A stretch of DNA of 64,000 nt from Cryptomeria japonica (lineage: Eukaryota > Streptophyta > Pinopsida > Cupressales > Cupressaceae), in NCBI RefSeq assembly GCF_030272615.1, contig NC_081409.1, positions 472,188,573-472,252,572 of the forward strand, read 5' to 3'. The position numbers and the translations under genes are program-made. Below the pieces are notes generated by a model. The model was not told where the DNA came from. It saw nothing but the letters and a program-made list of their open reading frames with translations, and ran no database searches. Shown piece by piece: positions 54,951 through 64,000 of the stretch (the stretch's first letter is position 1; every line of letters begins with the position of its first letter).

Positions 54951-56160
54951 TTACATAATGCCTCGAACTCATCTCACGACTTGTGGTGATTTCAAACAAA
55001 TGTAATGGCACGACTCATGGATCACATTGATGGCAAGAAATAGACAAATATATTTGTTGGGAAGATCTAAGTGCAGAGCTTGTGGAACCATAGTCAAAGA
55101 ACTTCAAGGGTCTGGTAGATTACAACACTAATTTCACAAACTGCAACCAACATTCTCCAACCGCAGTGGAACAACACACAAAAGCTAGGAGACCACGAAA
55201 ATAATGTCATGAACATGATAATGTCCTCATCATATAAGCCTTCTTATTGTTCAAAGAAACATTATGTTCATGATGGATTAGGATGTTCGAGAACTTGTAG
55301 ACATGAATTCAAATGGTGAGATGATTACGAGATCAAATGAAGCAAATGAAGATGGAGGCCACCTCGACAAAATCAACAAACGAATTATTTCTTCAATGTA
55401 ATGGGTTTGATATTATTTTTGTAAAAAGTGACTTATGTCGCTTATTGTAACCCAAGGTTAGGAAATTGACTTCTTCTGTGCATAAGTGGGTAAGTTATTA
55501 CCTCATTGAAATTCACGCAAAAAAGAGTTAGTTATTAACCCAGGATTAAAGTTAGTTACTAAGGTGGTTATTCTGGGAAGCCTATAAATACAAGGCTATT
55601 TGTAATGTAGGGGGAGACTTTTGGATAGAGGGAAAAACTTTGTCAGAATTCTAGGAGAATCTTGTAATGACATTTTGATTTGCACTATGTATAGAAAGGA
55701 TTTTGGACTTGTATATTTCCAAAAGGATAATGAAGGATATGTCTTAGTTCATGTGTTCTAAATGTATTCATGTGTTATCATTGTCGATTTCTCGTATGTC
55801 AAATTGGTAGTCTTTTTATGCATATGTGATTTGTATAATTGATGTGATGATGCACAAGAAACCTTTGGTATCTCAGTTTGAATGTGTCGAAGTATCTTAT
55901 CTCTGCGTATGTTGAGATTTGTCATTCTTCTTTATCGTCATCTCATGGCTAAGCATATTACGCTATAAAGTTCTCCCCTTGTAATTTGTTGCGAATGTTG
56001 AGAAATCTCAGTTGATGGTCATATGTCTATTGTTGGGGTTTCTATCTTTTTCTATCTTTATTTCTTTTTAGATTTATGTTTTCTCCTTTATGTACTTTTA
56101 GGTTAAAGTACACAAAATCCTAAATACCCCTATCATACAAGGGAGCTAGCCCTCTCAAAC
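54951..56160 (+). other. Non-coding end of G4 interior
   Basis: No gene seen. Some text near 55000-55400 could be further decayed PPR sequence. A TGTTGGGGTTTC at 56031 is an alternative LTR start, but no purine run precedes it. Confidence 0.4.
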
Positions 56161-56172
56161 GCAGAGGAAGAT
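56161..56172 (+). promoter_or_regulatory. Candidate polypurine tract of G4
   Basis: GCAGAGGAAGAT directly before TGTGGGTTTACTCC, the preferred 3' LTR start. Confidence 0.4.
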
Positions 56173-57738
56173 TGTGGGTTTACTCCAATCTCTCCAATTT
56201 TTGGGACATTTGTCACTGCTCATCAGGCAAACAAGGTCAGTTTCAGATAAACGACCGCAGTGACAAATCTGTTTACCAACACAGTCCCATAAAAAATAAA
56301 AGTATCGATGAAACTACAGAATCGATAAGACATGAGAGCAGCTCGTCGAGGGAGGAAGTTTGGTCGAAAGAATAATAAAAGGGAAGTATTTCTTATCGTA
56401 TCACCCTGCCTCATGTATTATTTGAAAGTGCATTAAAGATGAATTTTATGTGTATTTACCCTGAATAAGGTGCCTTGAATATATATTTTAGGGTAAGGTA
56501 TTATTTTATATGAACGAATGCTATGTTTGCCAAATATTTTTAAAGGGAAATAGTTTGGTTTTAATGAATTATTTTAAACAAGTATTTTCAAACTAAAATC
56601 TAAAGTGGAATAGGTTTTATTTTAAAATCAAGGAATCTGATTGGATTATCTTGTGTGCAGAAAATAATGAGAAGATAATGAATACCTGCTGAGGAATTTT
56701 ATCAAGGTGAAGAATAAAGAATACATTATTGAAGCATCATTTAGTATTTGTAGGGTTTTAATTTGTAAATTATTTGTTAAACCAAAGGGTGTGTCCTTTG
56801 GAAAGAAACTGTTTGTAACTCCCTTTTGTGTATGAAAGGGTGTGTCCTTTCATATATGCCTTTTGATTTAGATACTTATAGGGAGTCATTTTTGTATGTA
56901 ATGGGGGGAAAATACGGCTGGGAAGGACTGCAAGTTACATGTATTAGGGAAGTCTATAAGAAGAAGAAGTATCTTTTTGTGCAAACAGACTATAATGGAG
57001 TATCTTCAAGTGCAACTTATGTATGCAATCATTTCCTAAAGATTAATATACAAGGTTTGTTGTTTCTTTTCTAAATATTGTGCATACTTTTGTGTTGATG
57101 AGTTATCTTTGTCCTCTTGATAAATTTGTCATTTGATTTGCTATGATGTGTCATCACATGCTGTTACATTAAATGTGAGATTGGATTTTCATTGTTTGTG
57201 TAATACATACTGAAACCTTCATAGTTGATGATTAATATTGTCTCTGGAGTTGATAAAATCTCTTATCCACAAAGTGTCATAAATATCCCTGGATAGAGGC
57301 ACTGGTATGTTATTTATCTTTTAAGGTCCTAGTTTGTTATGCATTTAAGGTCCTTGATAGAGAAACATTCTTCTCAAACCCTATATGAACCGATCTTTGC
57401 ATATTTATTTTAAGTCCTGAAAGCATTCTTATTCTTAATATACAATCATAATCATTTTCATTTATTTTCAAAAGCATTCACTTAAAGCACATAATAAAGC
57501 ATAATTGCAAAACAATCATTTGCCAGTTTTGCATTTGCTAACCATAAAGCTTAAATCCACTTTAAATAACTCGTTTTGTGCTTGAGAGAGAGAGGTATAC
57601 CCACCTAGATTCAGTGGAGCCTTAAGTGAAGAGGGATTTGGTCTTTGACCATCCCTGTTCGTAGGCCAAGGCTAGTTGGATCAGTTAAGGGCTTGGCAAA
57701 TCCTTAAGTTTTCAAATCTGTGGTTTTGGGAACCAACA
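56173..57738 (+). repeat. 3' LTR of G4
   Basis: From TGTGGGTTT (preferred start) to GGGAACCAACA. From 56732 it is colinear with 42599-43606. The start is uncertain because the matching 5' LTR end lies in the gap. The next bases, GATTG, belong to C1. Confidence 0.75.
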
Positions 57739-58824
57739 GATTGGATCATCATGATCTGGTATTCTCCAGTATGTTTGGGTTGTGGAATTGTCTTATTGAT
57801 GCTCATGTTCAGTCAGCTGGTTTTGATTTAGTAATCAGATGTTATCTTGTTTGCTAGTAAGCTTGGTTTGATGTTCCAACGAGGGTTTCCCTGGTAGAGC
57901 TTTGTTGAAGATATTTGATGATATGCATAAGTGGTGTTGGTGCAACTTCTAATGGAGATTCACGATGCTGATGGTGATCATGTTCGAGACTTAGTTGATT
58001 GGGTTCATTTCTTTAGCGTGTGTGGACCTATATTAGGTCCCAGTGTTGTCTAGGTTATGGACCGACTTAATGTAACGTGTGGATTGGACTTCTCGATGTG
58101 TTTCTGAGATGTCTTATGGGTTGGATACTATTTGTTTGGTCGTTGGCCGACATGTTTTGTAATTATGTAACTGTTTTATTGTCTGGTGGCCGACCTTATT
58201 GTTTATGATTGAGGGTTTGTATATGTGATGTAAGATCTCATTGTAGATCATATCATGGGATGTAATAAGTGAATAATGTAATAATCATTCAGACAGAGGA
58301 TTTGGTCAATCATTGGTGATCGAGTTGGGTTTATGTGAGAGGATTTAGTCCTCCAGTATTGAGCTTAACCGGAACTGTATTCAGGCATAAGAGATGCTAT
58401 CTTTGCAGTTCACTCATTTCTTTGGATTGTAGTCTAGATTTCTATGTAGTCAGTGAGACTCCTTTTGTGATGAGCAGTGCGCTCTAGGTTGTTGTCTTTC
58501 TTGCAAGTACAGGCCCCTCAATTGTAATTCACATACTTACTACAGAAGTATTTTTTGACTATGGGTAGGCTTCCCAACGTGGTTTTTCCCTTTACCGGGT
58601 TTTCCACATATAAATCTTGGTGTCATGTGGATGGTATTTATTCTCTAATTATTGTTTTTTGCTTAATTGGTTTATCTACTATTTCGGTATTTGGTTTATG
58701 CATTTTGATATTGATCTATTGGGTTCTGGTATTAAAGTTTTAATTGCTTAAGGTTCCGATAATTTGGTGACAACTGATTCACCCCCTCTCTTAGTTGTCT
58801 TCTGGTTATTTGAACTATCTAATA
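57739..58824 (+). repeat. 5' LTR of C1, right part
   Basis: Begins GATTGGATCATCATGATCTG and matches 63604 onward in the 3' LTR. It contains TTTGTATATGTGATG (possible TATA), a decayed form of the CCTGCATATGCAGG block near 58501, the conserved core at 58570-58635 and TTCACCCCCTC near the end. Confidence 0.85.
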
Positions 58825-58826
58825 AT

Positions 58827-58838
58827 TGGTATCAGAGC
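58827..58838 (+). promoter_or_regulatory. Primer binding site of C1
   Basis: TGGTATCAGAGC, complementary to initiator tRNA-Met, followed by the leader TAACTGCTTGAGGAGGATCC. Confidence 0.9.
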
Positions 58839-58881
58839 TCTGTTCCTCTTTGCAGAAGCTTAACTGCTTGAGGAGGATCCT

Positions 58882-60186
58882 ATGATGACTAACAGTTCAA
58901 ATTCATCTAGTTCATCTGCTGCTATCTTTCAGAGAGATATTTCTAGGCTTGATGGAACAAATTACAGAGTATGGAAGATTCAGATGGAGACTCATTTGAG
59001 ATGTCTTGGCAAGGAGATTTGGGAGATCACAGAGAATGATGTTACACCTCATAATCCGGTATCTGACAACCCTCATCCGGTAAACTTGGATAAGGAGCTT
59101 GAGAATGATTGCAGAGAAAGAGAATCCCTCTTGTGTGCACTTTTTGATCAACAAATAATGGGATTAACTGACAAATCATCTCCAAAGGCTATATGGGACA
59201 AGTTGAAGACTCTTAATGAAGGTGACCCTACTGTGAAGATTACTAAACTTGATGGTTACTGGGTGAGATATGAAAACCTAAAGATGGAAGAAGTTGAAAG
59301 GATTACTATATTCATGGAAAGGGTAAATGAGATTGTTATGGGAATTAAATGTTGTGGTGGAACTTAGAGTGAAGATGAAATAGTTTCTAAAGTTCTGAGA
59401 GATTTACCACCGACTTACAAGATGAAGGCTACTGCAATTAATAAATTGAGAACAATGACTAATACTTATGTCAATAGAGATACCTTGGTTGGGAAATTAT
59501 CTGCTTTTGAGATTGAAGAGTTTGGACCTTCTAGAGCTGTGAAGTCTGAACCTGCTTTTCATGCATCTACCTCATCAACCAGAAAGAAATATTGGAAAGC
59601 TTTATATGCAAGTGAATTGGATGATATGAAGAGAGAAGATGAAGAATTTGAGCAACTTGAATCCCTATTTGCTAGAAGAGTACCTAAAGGACCGATAGGA
59701 AGTAAGTATGAAGGGAAAACACCTTTTAAATGTTTTGCATGTAATAAGATTGGTCATTTTGCATATATATGTCTTGAAAGGAATTCAAGATTTGAAGAGA
59801 GAGCTAGAAGATATTTTAAGCCTAACCCTAGATATCAGAACAAGTACAAGTACAGAAAAAACAAAGACAAATCATGCTACATAGTAGATGAGGAAGGTGT
59901 TACTGATTCTGATGATGAACTATCACAAGACTCTGCTAGTGGTTCCAACAATGGAAAGGAATGGGTGTTCCTGGCTATCAAGGAAGATGTTTCGTTACTG
60001 GAAGAGAATGTACCTAAAGAGAAGGCACTTGTTGCTAAAATTGAAGATAAGGATGAATGGGTAATTGACAGTGGATGTTCACATCATATGACTGGAGATA
60101 AAAGGAAGTTTATATCTTTGCAAGAATTTTATGGCAGTTTGGTTAGATTTGGAGATGATAAAGCATGTATGATCAAGGAAAAATGA
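58882..60186 (+). pseudogene. copia gag and protease of C1
   Basis: ATG 58882 (MMTNSSNSSSSSAAIF) starts a copia Gag with ISRLDGTNYRVWKIQMETH near residue 25. A TAG at 59365 stands in place of Gln in the GGT-SEDE block. The frame continues through LRDLPPTYKMK, the knuckle CFACNKIGHFAYIC (59731-59772) and an acidic linker to the protease active site EWVIDSGCSHHMTGD (DSG at 60067). It stops at 60184 and again near 60235, both where the family has a coding residue. Gag forms particles; protease matures them. Confidence 0.9.
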
Positions 60187-60255
60187 ACTATATCATTGGA
60201 TGGTAAGCACAATAATGATAATGTTTATTATGTTTAAGGTTTAAGGAATAATATT

Positions 60256-61496
60256 TTGAGTGTAGGACAATTGGTGGATAAGGGATTTCAATTACAGTTC
60301 AAGGATGGAAAATGCAAAATCATTAATAGATTTGGTTTGGAGATTGCAACCGGTACACATACAAAAGGTAATATATTTCATTTAAATTCCAGTGAGAAGA
60401 CATGTTTGATTGCACAAATTGATGACAATTGGCTATGGCATAAAAGACTATGTCATGTGAATTTTGATTGCATTGTAAAGATCAATTCAACTAAGGAAAT
60501 TAGAGATATACCTAAGATTGTGAAGCCCTATAATCTGGTATGTAAAGAATGTCAAATGGGAAAATAGGTGAAAACCTCTTTTAAGAGTATAAAAGACAAA
60601 TATAACAATTTTCTTGATTTTATTCATACTAATTTGTGTGGCCCTGCTAGAGTTAAAAGTTTTCAAGGTGATAGATAGTTTATGCTAATCATTTATGATT
60701 ATTCTAGAATGATATGGGTTACTTTTTTAAGGGATAAATATGAGGCTTTTGAAAAGTTCAAAATCTTTAAGGCTAAAGTTGAGACAGGGACATGATTGAA
60801 GATTAAATGTTTAAGGTCAGATCATGGTGGAGAATTCACATCCGATGAGTTTACTAACTTTTGTGAGAAGCATGGTATAAGGAGGCAATTTTCTGCTCCT
60901 CGGACACCTTAGTAGAATGGAGTTGTGGAAAGGAAGAACAAAACTATCTTGGATGTTGCTAGAACAATGATGATGGAAGATAGTCTACCTCATATCTATT
61001 GGAGAGAAGCAGTGAGCACAATGGTTTATACATTCAACAGATTACATATCAAAGGAGAAACCGGTAAAACACCTTATGAATTATGGTTTGGCAATACACC
61101 TATAATTAAGTATTTCAGAATCTTTGGTAGTAAATGTTATATCAGGAGCGATGATATCATTGGAAAATTTGATCCTAGATGTGATGAAGGAATTTTTATT
61201 AGCTATTCTAATGAAAGCAAAGCATATAGATGTTATAACAAGAGATTTCAGAGAATTGTGAAGAGCGCTAATGCCAAGGTGGATGAGCTAAATAAAAGTC
61301 AAATCAGGGTTTATGAACAAGAACCAACAGTGGAAATAATCATAACTAAACTGGTAATACCTTTATCGAAACAAATTGTTAAGCCAGTTACTCCGATAGT
61401 ATCAAAAAATTCAACAGTAACCGAAGAATCGGGAAGAGGAACAAAGAGTCAGAAGACTCCTAGGTATGTGAGATTGAATCATTTAGAAGATTAGAT
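60256..61496 (+). pseudogene. copia integrase of C1
   Basis: Pre-integrase WLWHKRLCHVN and the CKECQMGK Cys pair give the zinc finger. The core follows: IHTNLCGP (Asp lies just before), LRSDHGGEFTSDEF (second Asp) and NGVVERKN (Glu). Two adjacent stops (60910-60915) replace Gln-Gln in the TP-NGVVER block. The frame then runs open from 60925 through ELWFGNTPIIKYFRIFG to 61494. Other stops are at 60565, near 60676 and near 60793. It is one frame throughout, with no shifts. Confidence 0.9.
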
Positions 61497-63112
61497 CATT
61501 GGGGATATGAATAATGGAGTGATGCCAAGAAGGAGATTGACATCTAATGAGGTATGTTTAATTTCTCAAGTTGAACCGGTATCCGTAATTGAAGCATGTA
61601 AAGATGAATGTTGGATGAAAGCTATGGAAGAAGAATTAGATCAAATTGAGAAGAATTACACATGGACTTTAGTTCCTCAACATAAAAATAAGAATGTTAT
61701 TGGAATTAAATGGGTTTTTAGGAATAAATTGAATGAAGATGGACAAGTTGTAAGGAATAAAGCTAGATTGGTTTGTAAAGGATATTGTCAGAAGGAAGGA
61801 ATTGATTATGGTGAAACTTTTGCACCTGTAGCTAGGAATGAAGCTGTAAGATTATTTCTTGCCTATGCTGCACATAAAAAACTACAAGGTTTATCAGATG
61901 GATGTTAAGTGTTCATTTATGAATGGGGATCTTGATGAGGAAGTTTATATTGAGCAACCTGGTGGTTTTTTACTTTCAGATGATACAAACATGGTTTGCA
62001 GATTAAGGAAAGCTTTATAGGGATTGAAATAGGCACCTAGAGCTTGGTATGCAAGGTTAGATAAATATCTTTTGAAGCTTGGTTTCACTAAAGGTAATGC
62101 TGGCAGTAATCTATACTATAAAGTCAATGATTATGATATATTAATTATTGAAGTTTTCATTGATGACATCATTTTTGGAGGTGAAGATAAGTTGTGCATG
62201 GATTTTTCTAAGAATATGGAGAAAGAATTTGAAATGTCTATGATTGGGGAAATAAAAATTTTCTTAGATTTGTAGATTACTCGGACTGATAAAGGTATTT
62301 TCATCTGTCAAACTAAGTATGCTAGGGAATTGTTGAAGAAATTTGGTATGGTAGATTCTAAACTGGTAAGTACTCCTATGGTTACAAGTGATAAACTGAC
62401 AAGGAAAGATGAATCTGCACTAGTAAATCCTACAAGATACAAGTCTATGATAGGAGGTATGCTATATTTGACTCAGACTAGGCCTGAAATAATGAATGTT
62501 GTTTGTATTGCATCTAGATATCAGAGTGATTCTAGAGAAAATCATGAGAGTGCGATGAAAATAATTTTTAGATACTTGCAAGGTACATCTAAATATGGTT
62601 TATGGTACCCTAAGGATGATGAATTTAATTTATGTGCATATACAGATGCAAATTGGACAGGTGATGTTGATGACCAAAAAAGTACTTCCGATGGAGCTTT
62701 CTTTCTTGGAAAGAAGTTGGTTTTCATGGATCAGCAAGAAACAATCATGTACTTCTTTATCTATTGCTGAAACTGAGTATGTTGTTGTTGCTACTAATTG
62801 TACACAAGTTTTATGGATGAAGCAAATGTTGAAGGATATTAAAGTGCACTGCCTTGGACCGATAGTTATTCACTGTGATAACTCTCCTGCTATAGACATA
62901 TCAAAGAATCCGATATTTAACTCTAAGACGAAGCACATATCTATCAAGTATAACTTTTTGAAGGAGAAGGTGGAAGAAAATGAAATTAGACTTGTTTATG
63001 TGAACACTAAAGAATAGATTGTAGATATTTTCAATAAACCTTTGCCTAAAGAATCATTTGAGTACCTGAGAGACATATTAGGGGTTTTTGCCCCTCTGAT
63101 AGAGAAATGATT
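61497..63112 (+). pseudogene. copia RT and RNase H of C1
   Basis: The frame opens with [27 protein letters not shown] and [15 protein letters not shown]. It shifts near 61890 to [17 protein letters not shown], the ALYGLKQAPRAWY block (both Tyr and Gln now stops), and the catalytic FIDD in IEVFIDDIIFGG. RNase H follows with AYTDANWTGD (Asp), a shift near 62735, AETEYV (Glu) and IHCDNSPAID (Asp). It ends LIEK with a stop near 63110. No envelope-like ORF is present. Confidence 0.9.
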
Positions 63113-63192
63113 GATGTTATTTAGCATCAGTCCGGTATGCATTATCAAAGATGCTATTCATTCTGGCATTGATGTGGGGTCGATGCTACTAT

Positions 63193-63478
63193 TCAGGGGG
63201 AGTAGTTAGCCTTGTGATTCAGTGGTTTGTGTTTTTGCTTTGATATTTTTGTCAGATTTATGGCATTGATGTCAAAGGGGGAGAGATATATGTGAAAAAC
63301 AAAGCTTTACAAAGATATCATTCACAGGGGGAGTTTGGTCTTTGTTTCAAAACTTCATTGCTATATCTTTGTGTGGGAGATTGTTGGTTGTCTTCCATTG
63401 GGGGAGAATTGTTTGGCATTTCTCGGCACTTGGATGTTTTTCACGTCTAGTGTTGCCATCAATTCCAAAGGGGGAGAT
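63193..63478 (+). promoter_or_regulatory. Polypurine tract array of C1
   Basis: Purine runs at about 63195 (CAGGGGGAGTAG), 63273 (AAAGGGGGAGAG), 63324 (CAGGGGGAG), 63400 (TGGGGGAGAA) and 63465-63478 (CAAAGGGGGAGATT). This multiple polypurine pattern is a Sirevirus hallmark and matches elements A, B, 2 and 3. Confidence 0.75.
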
Positions 63479-64000
63479 TATTGGTCATTTGGAGGAAATG
63501 ATTATGTGTTGCATTGATGTTTTGTCATTGATGCCAACACTAGCTGTTTTGGTTGCTTTACCGGTATCCTTCTGGTCTGGGCAGGTTGTTTATTTTTTGG
63601 TTGGATTCGATCATCATGATCCGGTATGTTTGGGTTATGGAATTGACTTATTCATGCTCATGTTCAGTCAGTTGGTTTTGATCTAGTGATCGGATTCTAT
63701 CCTATTTGCTAGTAAGCTTAGTTTGTTGTTCCGACGATGGTTTCACCAGTAGAGATTTGTTGAAGATCTTTGATGATATGCATAAGTGGTGTTGGTGCGG
63801 CTTCTAGTGGAGATTTAGGATTCTGATGGTGATCATGTTCGAGACTTAGTTGATTGGGATAATTTCTTTAGCATATGTGGACCTATATTGGGTCCTGGTG
63901 TTGTCTAGGTTATGGACCGACTTAATGTAACATGTGGATTGCACCTCTTGATGTGTTTTCGAGATATCTTATGGGTTGGATATTATTTGTTTGGTCTCTG
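63479..64000 (+). repeat. 3' LTR of C1 (truncated by window end)
   Basis: Starts TATTGGTCATTTGG, where TGTTGG would be canonical, so the TG is mutated to TA. From 63604 it is colinear with 57739 onward. The first 125 bases are the part of the LTR displaced by G4 on the other side. Confidence 0.85.

Larger units (their letters stand above)
42599..57738 (+). mobile_element. Ty3/gypsy element G4 (Tat-type, RNase H before RT)
   Basis: LTRs at the gap edge-43606 and about 56173-57738 enclose a 12.5-kb interior: Arg-type primer site, Asn/Gly-rich gag, zinc-knuckle-like motif, protease, an RNase H with all catalytic residues, RT, a decayed native RNase H, integrase, then about 5.9 kb without pol. 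That tail holds repeats, hairpins and PPR-gene remnants. The large size and primer site recall Ogre/Tat elements. The pol frame is mostly one frame with scattered stops. The LTR copies look about 96 percent alike by eye, the youngest gypsy pair here. The 3' flank begins GATTG inside C1's LTR. Confidence 0.85.
57739..64000 (+). mobile_element. Ty1/copia element C1 (Sirevirus-like)
   Basis: A copia element in the order gag, protease, integrase, RT, RNase H, with a Met-type primer site and several polypurine tracts before the 3' LTR. The left part of its 5' LTR is missing because G4 inserted there; the 3' LTR runs off the window. Frames: gag to mid-RT is one frame with stops, then shifts near 61890 and 62735. 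It is the only element here with a full copia pol, and it shares leader and LTR-core sequence with elements 2, 3, A and B. Confidence 0.9.

Noticed and set aside
56031-56172. TGTTGGGGTTTC as the start of G4's 3' LTR
   Set aside because: It pairs with the CCAACA end, but no polypurine run precedes it, unlike 56173. The 5' counterpart is in the gap, so this stays open.
63113-63478. Envelope-like ORF after C1 pol
   Set aside because: Only short frames and polypurine tracts are present; no membrane or signal segments.

Overview
The window is plant nuclear DNA made almost entirely of nested, decaying LTR retrotransposons. I see no intact host gene, no rRNA or tRNA gene and no bacterial or organellar feature. 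The plant assignment rests on plant-restricted families: Tat-type Ty3/gypsy elements with a second RNase H, Sirevirus-like Ty1/copia signals, a plant mobile domain (PMD) protein and PLS-type PPR remnants. A large, slowly purged genome such as a gymnosperm's is my inference.

Layout, left to right. 1-1772: reverse-strand gypsy pol fragment (G1). 1773-3598: 3' end of a reverse-strand non-autonomous LTR element (A), cut by a 500-N gap (3599-4098). 4099-35006: an old forward-strand gypsy element (G2). It has been split by element 1 (about 7665-13339, an unrecognised long frame), element B (13340-20857, reverse, TSD AGATC) and element 2 (22130-28816, TSD CTTA). Between its integrase and its 3' LTR lies an antisense, intron-bearing PMD gene that is itself interrupted by a 977-bp inverted-repeat transposon. 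35007-36538: gypsy integrase remnant (G3). 36539-42098: element 3, cut by the second 500-N gap (42099-42598). 42599-57738: gypsy element G4, with an archaeal-type RNase H placed before the reverse transcriptase and PPR-gene debris in its 3' region. 57739-64000: copia element C1, whose 5' LTR was the target of G4.

How the parts relate. Elements A, B, 2 and 3 form one superfamily. As far as visible, each has an initiator-Met-type primer site, a coiled-coil plus CCHC gag-like ORF1, and a second long ORF2 of unknown function with a basic linker and coiled-coil C-terminus. A polypurine array of the AAAGGGGGAG type precedes the 3' LTR. None encodes protease, integrase or reverse transcriptase. They share leader, LTR-core and polypurine sequences with C1, which does encode pol, so a C1-like element is the natural candidate for mobilising them. 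A TATA-like box and a related leader lie just upstream of ORF2 in three of them, suggesting a separate ORF2 transcript.

Most reading frames are broken by stop codons rather than frameshifts. Many of the stops are TAG where the family has Gln (CAG), as expected from deamination of methylated cytosine. By eye the two LTRs of element 2 differ at about 50 of 787 positions, G2's LTRs are much more diverged and G4's are the most alike, which matches the nesting order.
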